NCBI GenBank assembly: GCA_021776795.1
Contig: JAJFFC010000030.1
Span: forward strand, 62,001-126,000
Source: Planctomycetota bacterium
GTDB taxonomy: Bacteria; Planctomycetota; UBA1135
Length of the DNA: 64,000 nucleotides
Reading direction: 5' to 3'
Position numbers and translations under genes: made by a program. Each line of letters opens with the position of its first letter. Position 1 is the first letter of the stretch. Below are positions 38,465 to 47,670 of this stretch, in pieces. The notes beneath the pieces are model-generated. The model ran no database searches. It was not told the DNA's origin and saw only the letters and a program-made list of their open reading frames with translations.

Positions 38465-38914
38465 CTAGGGCGAGGCGTCGCCGGGATAAGTGAGTCCAGA
38501 AACGCCATACCAGGGGAGGATTTCGACGCGGAGGCGACCGGAAGCCACTGCAGGGTCGCTGGCGGCGAGAGCCTCGGCCTCTTCGCGGGTTTCGACGTCA
38601 TAGAGAAAAAGCCCGATGAAGGGGTCTTCAATCTCTCGCTCGTCGTAGAAGGGGCCAGCTAGGGCCATTTCTCCACTGACGGCAAGCTCGCCGATGCGCG
38701 CTAGGTGGGCGGCCTGAAGTGCCTGGGAGTCTGCCTCCGCAACCTCATCAAAATAGTTCGGCCCGCGGTAGATCATGCCGAACCAATACTGCTGCATGGT
38801 CATTTCGACTTCCGCCCCGGCTGCCGGTTTGGGCTCGGCTTCCGAGGTCTTTGGCGGCACTTGGCAGGCCGCCAGGAAGGGGAGTAGGAGTACGGTGGCG
38901 AGGAGCAAACGCAT
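38465..38914 (-). CDS. YCII-domain lipoprotein
   Basis: A 149-residue protein with a lipoprotein signal (LLLPFLAAC, Cys at 16), then a Pro/Glu-rich linker and a YCII-related ferredoxin-like fold (about 40-140: YWFGMIYRGP, LQAAHLARIGELAVSGEMALAGPFYD, FIGLFLYDVETREEAEALAASDPAV). YCII domains are usually small cytoplasmic proteins of unknown role with a conserved His; here His in QAAHLARI is kept and the domain is exported. It lies upstream of the OPT gene, 56 bases away on the same strand. Confidence 0.8.
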   Translation of the reverse strand: MRLLLATVLLLPFLAACQVPPKTSEAEPKPAAGAEVEMTMQQYWFGMIYRGPNYFDEVAEADSQALQAAHLARIGELAVSGEMALAGPFYDEREIEDPFIGLFLYDVETREEAEALAASDPAVASGRLRVEILPWYGVSGLTYPGDASP

Positions 38915-38944
38915 CGTTTCTCCATGCTAGCGTAGACCCGGTAA

Positions 38945-39868
38945 ATGGAGCCTTCCTCCCACGTGACCTTTATTGTGAACCCGGTTGCCGGAGCCGGTCG
39001 CAGTGGTCGACAGTGGGCAAGCCGGGAAAGCCTCGTGCGCGAATATTTTCCGCAGGCGGATATTCAATTCACGCATGCGCGCGGAGACGCGATTGGTTTA
39101 GCGGCTTCCGCTGCTCAGCGTGGGCAAGAGTTGGTGGTGGCGGTTGGCGGTGACGGCACGCTGAATGAAGTGGTGAATGGTTTGATGACCGTAGTGGAAG
39201 GCAGCCGACCGTGTTTGGGTTTGCTCCCCAGTGGCAGTGGCGGCGATTTTGCTCGTGGGCAGGGCGTACCGAGTGATACCGACGGGGCCTTGGCTTTGCT
39301 TGCCGAGGGGCCAGCGCGAAGGATAGATGTCGGGCAGCTGCAATGCGGCGCCCAGGCGCCGCGCTTCTTTCTCAATGCCGCCGATGCTGGCGTGGGTGCG
39401 CGCGTGATTGAGCGCATGCAGCGTGGGCGTCGCTGGCTTCCGCCACGTGGGAGCTATCTGTGGCAATCGGTGTGCGGGTTACTGGCGTGGCGCAATCCCG
39501 AAGTTTGTTTCCAGGCCGACGACGGTCCCGAAGAGCGGGTGAAGATCAAGGCCTTGGTGTTGGCGAATAACGCCTACTTCGGCAGTGGCATGTGCATCGC
39601 CCCGGATGCCAAAGTGGATAGCGGCGAGCTGGCCTTTGTCGTGTTTGGCGATTTGGGGCGACTTGAGGCGGTGCGGCGCTTGGGGGAAACCTATGCTGGC
39701 AAGCCGATTGAGCACAAACGCATTACCTATCGCACCTGCCGCAAGCTCAAGGTGACGAGTGCCTCTCCGGTCCCGGTCGAAGCCGATGGCGAGCTGATGG
39801 GTTATCTGCCCTGGACGGCCGAGGTCCTGCCCGGAGCGTTGCGCATGATGCTTCCGCCGAAAGCTTAA
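38945..39868 (+). CDS. Diacylglycerol/lipid kinase (DAGK catalytic family)
   Basis: A 307-residue cytoplasmic, membrane-associated kinase of the YegS/DgkB/sphingosine-kinase group. It has an N-terminal nucleotide-binding domain (FIVNPVAGAGRSG, then VAVGGDGTLNEVVNG with the GGDGT motif near 67-71, LGLLPSGSGGDFARG) and a C-terminal beta domain (ALVLANNAYFGSGMCIAPDAKVDSGELAFVVFGD in discontinuous match, PVPVEADGELMG). It phosphorylates a lipid hydroxyl using ATP. Whether the substrate is diacylglycerol, another lipid or a precursor is not visible. It converges with the glycosyltransferase gene, overlapping by four bases. Confidence 0.9.
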   Translation: MEPSSHVTFIVNPVAGAGRSGRQWASRESLVREYFPQADIQFTHARGDAIGLAASAAQRGQELVVAVGGDGTLNEVVNGLMTVVEGSRPCLGLLPSGSGGDFARGQGVPSDTDGALALLAEGPARRIDVGQLQCGAQAPRFFLNAADAGVGARVIERMQRGRRWLPPRGSYLWQSVCGLLAWRNPEVCFQADDGPEERVKIKALVLANNAYFGSGMCIAPDAKVDSGELAFVVFGDLGRLEAVRRLGETYAGKPIEHKRITYRTCRKLKVTSASPVPVEADGELMGYLPWTAEVLPGALRMMLPPKA

Positions 39869-40884
39869 GCGACGAACCATGCATCGACTCCTTCGTGGCG
39901 GCCTGCTTGCTGGAGTGCTTGGCGAATCATCGTCCGTGATTCTGCATTGGCCACGGAACAAAGCAGGGGCAGGGGCGGATTGAGTTGCCCGAGTTCTTCC
40001 AAGGCAATCACCGGCGCTTGGCCGATGACTTGGCCGATGCGCGCCGGGTGCACTTCGACAATGGTGTGGCATTGCCGTTGCTGTTTTTCCAAGGCGCGGC
40101 GCAGCTGCTTACCGGTGCGTCCGTAACCCAGTAGGTGGTACTGCTCATGGTCGCGCAGTGGCCCAGCTGCTAAATGGGAAGCGCGGCAGCGGGTGAAGGA
40201 CTCTTGGCTGTAGGCCGGTGATTGCTGAGACAAACTTTGGGCATCTAGGCGCCAAGAATGCAGCACCTTGGGCGCGACCCCTAGAGTGTGGCCCGCGGCG
40301 AACATCCGCAGCAGCAAATCCCAATCTTCTGGCCAATCTACCTCTTGCCAAGCCTGTTCGCGCAGAACTTCCTGGCGCAAAAGGAGAGTTGGATGCCCGA
40401 GAGGCATTTCCAAATAGCGTTCGTGCGCGATTTGTTCTGGACTGCGGTCTTGATTGAGCCAGCGTTCATACGCCAATCTCCCGTCACCCACTTTGCGCCG
40501 GGGGAAATAGCGCACCCAGCTGCCTACGCCACTCCAGCTCGGGTTTTGCTCCAGCGCTTGCCGTTGCAAAGCGAGGCGATCGCAATGCATGAGGTCATCG
40601 GCGTCGAACAGGGCAATGAGCTCCCCCTGGCAGCGTTCCAACCCCAGGTTCCGTGCCCCAATCACGCCTAAACCACCTGTCTGGAGCAAAGTAAAGCGCG
40701 AATCCTCTGCAGCGAAACGGCGCACGACCTCGGCGCTTTGATCTTGGGATCCATCGTCGACGACCACGCATTCCCAAGAAGAAAAACGCTGCCGCGCCAC
40801 ACTTCGCAGTGCGGCGGGCAGCGTTGCTTGAGCGTCGCGCGCGGCGATTAAAACCGAGACGCGCGGCTTTTGCTCAGGTGACAT
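39865..40884 (-). CDS. GT2 glycosyltransferase with C-terminal Rossmann-like module
   Basis: A 339-residue protein. Residues about 8-220 are a GT-A glycosyltransferase family 2 domain (SVLIAARDAQATLPAAL, CVVVDDGSQD, ELIALFDADDL with the metal-binding DxD-type site, LGHPTLLLRQEV). No membrane helix is seen, so it likely works at the inner face on a nucleotide sugar. Residues about 248-339 form a separate piece beginning HLLGYGRTGKQLRRAL and continuing HTIVEVHPARIGQ, which reads like a small nucleotide-binding Rossmann fold. Its start overlaps the end of the upstream OPT gene by 11 bases. The acceptor is unknown. Confidence 0.85.
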   Translation of the reverse strand: MSPEQKPRVSVLIAARDAQATLPAALRSVARQRFSSWECVVVDDGSQDQSAEVVRRFAAEDSRFTLLQTGGLGVIGARNLGLERCQGELIALFDADDLMHCDRLALQRQALEQNPSWSGVGSWVRYFPRRKVGDGRLAYERWLNQDRSPEQIAHERYLEMPLGHPTLLLRQEVLREQAWQEVDWPEDWDLLLRMFAAGHTLGVAPKVLHSWRLDAQSLSQQSPAYSQESFTRCRASHLAAGPLRDHEQYHLLGYGRTGKQLRRALEKQQRQCHTIVEVHPARIGQVIGQAPVIALEELGQLNPPLPLLCSVANAESRTMIRQALQQAGRHEGVDAWFVA

Positions 40885-42943
40885 TCGCGAACAACAGCGT
40901 GTTCAAGATGGCGACAATCACGCCAATGATGGACACACCGGCAATCACACCCGCAGACACTGGCACTAGGTAGTTGTCAGCAGATTCTTTGCCCTTGTTA
41001 TTCCAAACTTCCGCGATGATCGCGCCAATCAGCATGGCCAATGGGTAGTAGAAAGGCAACACCATGCCAAGACCGATACCAGTCGCCGAGGGCAGCCACT
41101 TCTTGAACTGCGGCAGGAACTTCTCGAGCAAGATGATCAGCGTGCCCAAGCCGAGGCCATAGTAGATGGCGGTACGGTGCATTGGGTGCATGTTCTCCAG
41201 GCCCAGTTCGAAGACTTGGGCCACCGCCTTCCATGCCTGCGCGGCTGGCGCCGGGAACTCAGGCTGTTGCAGGGTGCCGTCGGCCAAAGTCTTGGGCACC
41301 ATCGCCCAAACATCGGGAACGAGAAGGTAGAAGCCGAACACCGTCGCAGCGGTACCGACGAAGATTCCCAAGAACTGAGCAATGAACTGGCGCTTCGGGT
41401 TCGCGCCGAGCAGGTAGCCCGACTTCAAGTCGGTGAGCAAGTCTGCTGAGGAGCTCGCGGCTCCTGCGGTAATGCCGGCCGACATCAAGTTCGCCGTGGT
41501 CGACTGCGGCATGAGCACACCAAAGGTCAGCTGCATGATTTTGCCCATGGCACCCGTTGGGGTGATGTCCGATTCGCCCGTCGCGCGGCAAGCGACTAGC
41601 GCGAGCAGGAAGGTCAAAAGCACGGCAATCAAGCCGTACTTAATCGGGATGCCAAAGGCGTAGTGAGCGGTGCCGACGACGCCGGTTCCAGCGATAAGGA
41701 ACCCCCACAAGAACCAGTTGCCAGGGACTTCAGCCGGGGCCTCATTGCTCTGGTCCTTTCCGCCACCACCCGCGAACCCCTTGATGGCGCGCACAATCGT
41801 TTTCCATTGGAACGCGAAACTTAGCAAGCCAGAAGCCACCATGATCGGAACGCCGAACCAGATGCCGATCTCCTTCCAGGCCCGACCTGGGTGTGTGGTA
41901 CCCCAAATCTTGTTTCCCTTGAGGTCGGTCGCTTCCATGCCCATACCCATGGGGCCGAGCACATAGGCCAACACCAGTCCGCCAATCGCCATCCACAGGC
42001 AAATGCGCAAGCCAACCAGCATGCCGGCGGCAATCATGATGGGATCGCTATCGAGCTTGATGGTCCAATCGGAGGGCAGGGCCTCTCGCGTAACAGCGCC
42101 AGTTTCCCGGTCGATGACCTCGCCATTGGTGGGCAAGATGGAGTCGAAGGGTTTGGTCGTGGAAGGCAACAGCGGCACATTGTTGGTCAACTCCTGGCCC
42201 GCATCATTGGTCATGGGCTCCTTCGTGACCGGGTCAAGCACCTGCTTGCTGACCACATTCAAGCTGATGAGAATTTTCCAGCCTGCCGACGTAAGGGCCG
42301 CCCACATCAGGACGCGCGCCTTCTTGAGCGCCGTGGCGCCTTCGGAATAAAGCGATTGCAGGGTTGCCGCCGCCGCCGTTCCGGAAGGGAACTTCAGGCG
42401 CTCGCTATTGATCATGTTGCGCTTCATCGGAATGGCCAAGACCACACCGAGCATGGCGAGGAAGAAGGTCCACACCACATAGACCCAAAGCGGCTGATGC
42501 AAGCCATCAGGGTTGTCCACGGTTTGCGACAGCATCAGCAAAGCCGCCAGCGCCGAAACAAAGGTACCGCCGGTCGAATACCCGGCGGCAGAGGCCGTCG
42601 ACTGCATGCAGTTGTTCTCGAGGATGGTCATCGGCGTTTTCGCCAACTTCATCGCGAGCATGACTTGCCACAGCGCATAACTCAGAATGCACGCCGTCAA
42701 GGCGACCCCGAGGTGCCAGCCTGTCTTGAGGCCGATATATAAGTTCGTAAAGGATAAGAAGAATCCGAGGAAACTACCCATCAGAACCGCGCGCAGCGTC
42801 AGTTGTGGGGCATCTTCTCCGCGATAGGCCTTGGCGTACCACTCTTCTTCGCTGAACTTCGCGACCTCATCGGGTGGAATGTCGAGCGGGGCGTTTTTTT
42901 CCACCTCTTCGGCGGTGAGTGGCGGCCTTTGGAACCATGTCAT
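40874..42943 (-). CDS. OPT family oligopeptide transporter (paralogue 2)
   Basis: A 689-residue OPT-superfamily importer with the same block of motifs as the copy at 36174-38408: NLYIGLKTGWHLG, ENNCMQSTASAAGYSTGG, MKRNMINSERLKFPSGTA, ATGESDITPTGAMGKIMQL, LKSGYLLGANPKRQF and the ending GVIAGVSIIGV. A short polar loop near 225-275 differs from the paralogue, which in turn has the longer insertion near 330. It is the first gene of a unit with the glycosyltransferase and divergent from the sulfatase-like gene (57-base gap). Confidence 0.92.
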   Translation of the reverse strand: MTWFQRPPLTAEEVEKNAPLDIPPDEVAKFSEEEWYAKAYRGEDAPQLTLRAVLMGSFLGFFLSFTNLYIGLKTGWHLGVALTACILSYALWQVMLAMKLAKTPMTILENNCMQSTASAAGYSTGGTFVSALAALLMLSQTVDNPDGLHQPLWVYVVWTFFLAMLGVVLAIPMKRNMINSERLKFPSGTAAAATLQSLYSEGATALKKARVLMWAALTSAGWKILISLNVVSKQVLDPVTKEPMTNDAGQELTNNVPLLPSTTKPFDSILPTNGEVIDRETGAVTREALPSDWTIKLDSDPIMIAAGMLVGLRICLWMAIGGLVLAYVLGPMGMGMEATDLKGNKIWGTTHPGRAWKEIGIWFGVPIMVASGLLSFAFQWKTIVRAIKGFAGGGGKDQSNEAPAEVPGNWFLWGFLIAGTGVVGTAHYAFGIPIKYGLIAVLLTFLLALVACRATGESDITPTGAMGKIMQLTFGVLMPQSTTANLMSAGITAGAASSSADLLTDLKSGYLLGANPKRQFIAQFLGIFVGTAATVFGFYLLVPDVWAMVPKTLADGTLQQPEFPAPAAQAWKAVAQVFELGLENMHPMHRTAIYYGLGLGTLIILLEKFLPQFKKWLPSATGIGLGMVLPFYYPLAMLIGAIIAEVWNNKGKESADNYLVPVSAGVIAGVSIIGVIVAILNTLLFANVT

Positions 42944-42999
42944 GTTTGGATTTTAGGGTAGACTGGCCTCCACGGGCTAGCCCTCCCGATCCGACTTTG

Positions 43000-44982
43000 A
43001 TGACCCCCACGCCATCCCTCTCGAGGCTGCTCACAGAGGCATTGTTTGCCTTTTGTGTGGCCACCCTAATCCTAGCCCTGTTGTATCCAGGGCAATCGGG
43101 CGTCGACCTTGGCACGCTCTTTCTATTCTCCTTTGTCACAAACGCACCCTTGTTTGCCCTGGGGGTGCTTGCCGCGGCACTGCTGCGCCGGGTGACCGGG
43201 AAAGCCTTTCCGGCCTTAGGTCTCATGATTGGCCTGGGGGTTCCGCTCTCGGCCATGGCTGGCACTTTGTGGTTCCTCAAGAGCGGTCATGCTAAAGCCA
43301 TGCTGGAAGGCGGCGGCGTGGTGCTCTTCCTGTTTGGCCTGGCTGGATTGTTGTGGCGTCCTAAGTTTGCACTCCCGAACAAGATTTGTGTGGCAGGATC
43401 CCTCGTCGGCTTACTGGGCGCCGCATTGCTGCTCGCGGGTGTCGGTCGCCAAGAAGTTCCCGGCATTGCCGATGACATGATTCCGCGGGCGGCCCTTCCT
43501 GGCGAAGAGCCACTCGCCGAAGCCACCACGCTTCCAGATGTGGTGTTGATTTCCATCGACACTTTGCGTGCCGATGCCGTGCTTTTCGAGGACGTTGCCA
43601 CACCCAACCTCGATCGCCTGCGCGAAGGTAGCCGTTGGTCGCCCTATGGTTTAGCCGCCACGCCTTCGACGCTCCCCAGTCACATCACCATGATGACCGG
43701 GGAAAGCCCGTTCAAGCATGGCACCTACACCAACCTTGGCATTCTGACTCCAGAGCCCGATACTCTCGCGAGTGTGTTTGCCGAAGCGGGCTATCGCACG
43801 GCCGGAACGGCGGCGAACGGTTTGTTGTCTCCCCAGAATGGCTTCGCCCGCGGTTTTGAAAGTCTAATCAATGTCGGCACCGGCAAAGATGGTTCAGAGA
43901 ATCTCAAGCAATTGGGTACAAGTAGCCGGCGCAACAACTGGATTTCAGCATTTGCGAGCGATCGCTTTTGCATGTCCTTGACGACCATGATTATTGATCG
44001 CCGTTGGGCACTGAAGGAAGAATGGAAATCTCTGAGCGCTTTGGCCTTAGCGCCCAAAGTAGAGATGGTAGCTTCGGAGCACTTGCGCCAACTTCACGAA
44101 GGCGCGCGCCCCTACTTTTACTTTCTGCACTTCATGGCGCCGCACGCTCCGTATGATGCACTTCCGCCCTTCCGTGGGCAGCTGAGTCGTGATTTGCCGA
44201 TTCCGGAGTACCTGAAAGGTATCAGCCTGGATTCCAATGATCTCACCCACATCGTGGGCCGCAACCTACGCGCTGGTCATCCGCAAGCGCAACAGGGATT
44301 GGATTTAGCGCGCGCCCGCTACCACGAAGAGTTGATGATGGTCGACGACGCACTTGGTCGGTTGTTTGGCCAGATTGAAGCCACGGGGCGGCCCACCATC
44401 ATGCTCTTCACCAGTGATCACGGCGAGGCATTCGGGGAAAACCAATTCATGCGCCATGGCAATAATGTGTTTGCTCCTGCAATCCGTATTCCCTTCATGC
44501 TAACGGGGCCAGGGATTGAACCTGGCCAGTTCACGGTGACGCCGCGCTTGGCGGACATCCCCTTGACCTTGCTGCGCGCGGCAGGACTGCCAGTGAAGTC
44601 TTTCCAGGAAGGGCGCGATCTCTTGGCACAAGAGAGCCTTAGCAAAACACCCTTTTTTGCGGTGCATGAGAACCGCTTTGCGGTTTACCACGACGGCTAC
44701 AAAATGACCTTTATCTGGAATGCCAACGATGGCCCAGCAAGTGCTTTGGAGCCCCTCAACCTATTCCGCATCGAAGAGGGCGAAGCCGGGTTGCGGGAAG
44801 AGGAAAACTTGCTTGACCGTCCTGATATGGCCGAGGTCATGGCAAGGCTCACGAAGCTGGCGGAAGGTGCACGCGATGGCTCCACCCCGACGGTGCGTCG
44901 GGAGTTCTCCAAGCAAGATTTATTGAAGCTTGCGGAACTAGGCTATGCCTTCACCGACGAAGGCAATGCCGTCGACGATTGA
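43000..44982 (+). CDS. Membrane-bound sulfatase-like hydrolase/phosphotransferase with Thr nucleophile
   Basis: A 660-residue protein from the ATG at 43000. Four to five membrane helices in residues 1-150 are followed by an alkaline-phosphatase-superfamily domain facing outward: VVLISIDTLRAD (metal site), ATPSTLPSHITMMTG, FMAPHAPYD, LFTSDHGEAFGEN. The residue aligned with the formylglycine Cys/Ser of true sulfatases is T224 (T-L-P-S-H), so no formylglycine can form. Thr is the nucleophile of LtaS/EptA-type phosphotransferases, which share this topology, so phosphoglycerol or phosphoethanolamine transfer to the envelope is as likely as sulfate ester hydrolysis. The last 100 residues are charged. 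Confidence 0.85.
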   Translation: MTPTPSLSRLLTEALFAFCVATLILALLYPGQSGVDLGTLFLFSFVTNAPLFALGVLAAALLRRVTGKAFPALGLMIGLGVPLSAMAGTLWFLKSGHAKAMLEGGGVVLFLFGLAGLLWRPKFALPNKICVAGSLVGLLGAALLLAGVGRQEVPGIADDMIPRAALPGEEPLAEATTLPDVVLISIDTLRADAVLFEDVATPNLDRLREGSRWSPYGLAATPSTLPSHITMMTGESPFKHGTYTNLGILTPEPDTLASVFAEAGYRTAGTAANGLLSPQNGFARGFESLINVGTGKDGSENLKQLGTSSRRNNWISAFASDRFCMSLTTMIIDRRWALKEEWKSLSALALAPKVEMVASEHLRQLHEGARPYFYFLHFMAPHAPYDALPPFRGQLSRDLPIPEYLKGISLDSNDLTHIVGRNLRAGHPQAQQGLDLARARYHEELMMVDDALGRLFGQIEATGRPTIMLFTSDHGEAFGENQFMRHGNNVFAPAIRIPFMLTGPGIEPGQFTVTPRLADIPLTLLRAAGLPVKSFQEGRDLLAQESLSKTPFFAVHENRFAVYHDGYKMTFIWNANDGPASALEPLNLFRIEEGEAGLREEENLLDRPDMAEVMARLTKLAEGARDGSTPTVRREFSKQDLLKLAELGYAFTDEGNAVDD

Positions 44983-44988
44983 TGCGGT

Positions 44989-45435
44989 CTACTTGGCGCG
45001 CGGAACGCACAACACCGGCATCTTGGCGTGGCGCAACACGGCTTCCGCAACAGAGCCCAACACCAAGCGCCGGAATCCGGTGCGCCCGTGCGTGCTCATG
45101 ATGATCAAGTCGCAGCCGTGCTCATTGGCGTAATCGGCAATGGCCTCGCCAAAGTCAGTGGCCAAGGTGGTATCGCATTGGACGTTGACATCGTCGCCTA
45201 GAAGTGGGCGACGCTTCTCCAGCTCGGACTTGGCCAACTCGACCAAAGCCGGAGTCTCGGGGTCATCGAGTGGCGGGGCCAACGGGGCACCATGTGGTGC
45301 CACCTGAAGATTCTCCACCACATTGAGCAATGTGATTCGAGCGCCCTTATCGCGCGCGGTTTCCTGCGCGAGCGTGAAGGTGCGATGGGACTCCTCAGAG
45401 AGGTCGGTCGGGACCAGGATGTGAGTAACCTTCAT
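44989..45435 (-). CDS. Universal stress protein (UspA family)
   Basis: A 148-residue cytoplasmic protein of the USP fold: HILVPTDLSEESHRTF at the start, ITLLNVVE, and the ATP-binding signature G-R-T-G-x6-L-G-S-V-A (GRTGFRRLVLGSVAEAVL), followed by PVLCVP at the end. The motif is intact, so it probably binds ATP. It lies four bases after the POT transporter stop codon on the same strand and is probably co-transcribed with it. Confidence 0.93.
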   Translation of the reverse strand: MKVTHILVPTDLSEESHRTFTLAQETARDKGARITLLNVVENLQVAPHGAPLAPPLDDPETPALVELAKSELEKRRPLLGDDVNVQCDTTLATDFGEAIADYANEHGCDLIIMSTHGRTGFRRLVLGSVAEAVLRHAKMPVLCVPRAK

Positions 45436-45439
45436 GTCT

Positions 45440-47596
45440 TCAGGATAGCTTGGCGTCGTAGCGGCGCACGCCGTAGTCGTAGATTAGAAGTAGAACACCC
45501 GAGCCGACGCCAATCAGGGCGAAAATTGCCCACATGGAGTAGGGCTCGTACTTGTCCCAGAGGTGCTGCTTGAACTCCATTTCCGACATTCCTTCCTCGG
45601 CGGCGGCCATCTCAAACACGCGGCTTCGTTGGAAGGTCGAGGCAATGTATTTGTCACCAGCCTCTTCGCCGCCCTCGGCGTCTTTGGTGGCCGCTTCCTC
45701 GAGGAGGCGCTGTCGCAGATCCTCTAGACCAGCGGGGGGCACATGCTTTTGCTCTTCCAAGACCGCCGCAAACTCTTCTGCCGTGGCCGGGAGACTGTCG
45801 GCATTGATGAGCCAAAGCGTGACTGCGGCAATGTCGACTTGTTGTCCATGCTCGAACAGCAGGCCTTCGAGGGGATCGAGGCCCTCACGTTCCTTGGCAC
45901 TGATGTCGTCGCGCGTTGGGGCCACGACCGACCACAGCGGCGCTAGGCGATCTTGCAGTGCTGGTAGATCCACCTCTTCCGGCATGCCGGGCAAGAGCAG
46001 CATGAGGTTGGCGTCGAATGCCGGAATGCCAAGGTTGCTGGAGAGGCGCCTTGGGTAAGCCTTGGCATCTTTGAGCTTGGCCAAAGCCTCGCTTTCCTCT
46101 GGGTCCGTTTGCAGTATGGCCAACGCTTGTTGCCGAGCTTCTGCGACTGCGGCCGCGGAATCTTCGGGGGCGTAAAGCGCAGCAAGAACTTCGATTTCGG
46201 TGCTGTCGTCTAGACCCTGAATGGCATCGGCGATTTCATCTTCGGTGAGCAAGGCCGCGATTTCCGTCCGGCTGCGGTTCTCGGAGAGTTCCTGCATCGA
46301 AAGGTTGACCTTGTCACCACCGTTTTCATAAAGACTCCCGGCAACTAGGCTGCCGATAATCCAGCCAATGCCGGTCGTGGCGTTGGCGAAGCCCAGGAAA
46401 AGGCCTTCCTTACCTTTGGGCGCAATCTCGTTCATGTAACGCAGCTTGGTCGGGCTTGCGACCATTTCGCCGATGGAGAAGAGGCCAATCGCGAACAGCG
46501 TCCACCATCCGTTCATGGACATGCCGAGCATGTAGATGGTGATGGCGGAGAGGAAAATGCCAATCACCATGACCGGAAGGCTCTTGAACTTGCCAGTGAT
46601 GAACCCGAATAAGAAGGCGAAAATCATGATCATGGCTGCATCCAGGTTGATCATCATTTCCTGAGGGAAGTTGCCGTTGTCTTGGACCGGCACCCAAGAA
46701 TCGGGAAGAATCGACTGCAAGGAAGCCACGATGGCGCGCGAGTCGACCCAGTCGTTGATGAAGTTGGGCAGGATGTCGAACAGCTGATAGAACATCAGCC
46801 AGAAGCCAGCAAAGGACATGGTGAAGAAGAACACTCGTGGGCGGAAAAACTCCTTCACGGTATCTCCGAGGACATGCTTGGCGTTTTTGCCGTGATAGCC
46901 CTCACCCTCTTTGCGCTTAGGCTCTTTGAAGAAGAACAGCGGCAGGAAGTTCAGCGCGATGGCCACTGCGCAGACCACGAACACCCACTTCCACTCCATT
47001 TGGCGCAGGAAGGCGGCAGCCAGGGGTCCAATGAAGCCACCAATGTTGACCATCTGATAGAAGATGCCCCATCCAAAGGAACCGCTTCCCTTGGGCATGG
47101 CATTGGCAATCAAGCCCTGAACGCCGGGCTTAAAGATGGCGGTGCCCAGTGCCAGCAAAATGGCGCCGGCAAAGAAGATGGGGTAGGTGTACTCGCCGCC
47201 CGCTGCGCCGCCCATTTCGGCGATGCTACCGCCGTTCGCCACGGCTGCGATTTCAATCGCCCAGCCCATGACCAGGTAGCCCATGATCTTGACCACCGTG
47301 CTGATGGCGATGTTGAGCTTGTAGCCGTAGCGGTCAGCGAAGCCACCAGTGAAGATCGGCACAAAGCTTTGCACCATCGCCCATACGGCAAAAATGAGGC
47401 CTTTTTGCTCGTGACTTAGTTGCGGGCCGCCATTTTCATAGGCGAGCACCATATAGATAGGGAGAACGGTGCGTAGACCGTAATAAGAAAAGCGCTCGAC
47501 GACCTCGATCCAATTCGCCCACCAGAAGGTTTTCGGGAATTGGCGCAGCTGCTCAAGAATACCGGTCGCGGGAGGGGCAGGTGTCTGGTCGCTCAT
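45440..47596 (-). CDS. POT/PTR-family peptide transporter with large insertion
   Basis: A 718-residue major-facilitator protein. The helix 1 motif VVERFSYYG is the ExxERFxYYG signature of proton-coupled di/tripeptide transporters, followed by GGFADRYGY and GTAIFKPGVQGLIA. The first 420 residues give about 11 helices. A soluble, acidic, Leu/Ala/Glu-rich stretch of about 260 residues (about 420-683) then precedes one final helix (MWAIFALIGVGSGVLLLIYDYGV). Standard bacterial POTs have about 450-500 residues, so this insertion is unusual. It is co-transcribed with usp and divergent from the M20 dipeptidase gene, which could hydrolyse its substrates. Confidence 0.87.
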   Translation of the reverse strand: MSDQTPAPPATGILEQLRQFPKTFWWANWIEVVERFSYYGLRTVLPIYMVLAYENGGPQLSHEQKGLIFAVWAMVQSFVPIFTGGFADRYGYKLNIAISTVVKIMGYLVMGWAIEIAAVANGGSIAEMGGAAGGEYTYPIFFAGAILLALGTAIFKPGVQGLIANAMPKGSGSFGWGIFYQMVNIGGFIGPLAAAFLRQMEWKWVFVVCAVAIALNFLPLFFFKEPKRKEGEGYHGKNAKHVLGDTVKEFFRPRVFFFTMSFAGFWLMFYQLFDILPNFINDWVDSRAIVASLQSILPDSWVPVQDNGNFPQEMMINLDAAMIMIFAFLFGFITGKFKSLPVMVIGIFLSAITIYMLGMSMNGWWTLFAIGLFSIGEMVASPTKLRYMNEIAPKGKEGLFLGFANATTGIGWIIGSLVAGSLYENGGDKVNLSMQELSENRSRTEIAALLTEDEIADAIQGLDDSTEIEVLAALYAPEDSAAAVAEARQQALAILQTDPEESEALAKLKDAKAYPRRLSSNLGIPAFDANLMLLLPGMPEEVDLPALQDRLAPLWSVVAPTRDDISAKEREGLDPLEGLLFEHGQQVDIAAVTLWLINADSLPATAEEFAAVLEEQKHVPPAGLEDLRQRLLEEAATKDAEGGEEAGDKYIASTFQRSRVFEMAAAEEGMSEMEFKQHLWDKYEPYSMWAIFALIGVGSGVLLLIYDYGVRRYDAKLS

Positions 47597-47670
47597 GAAG
47601 CGGCCACGTTAGCAGAGTCCGCGCGCTCTGGGACGCCCGAATTGGCCCATCGCGGCCCTATCCTAGAGCT

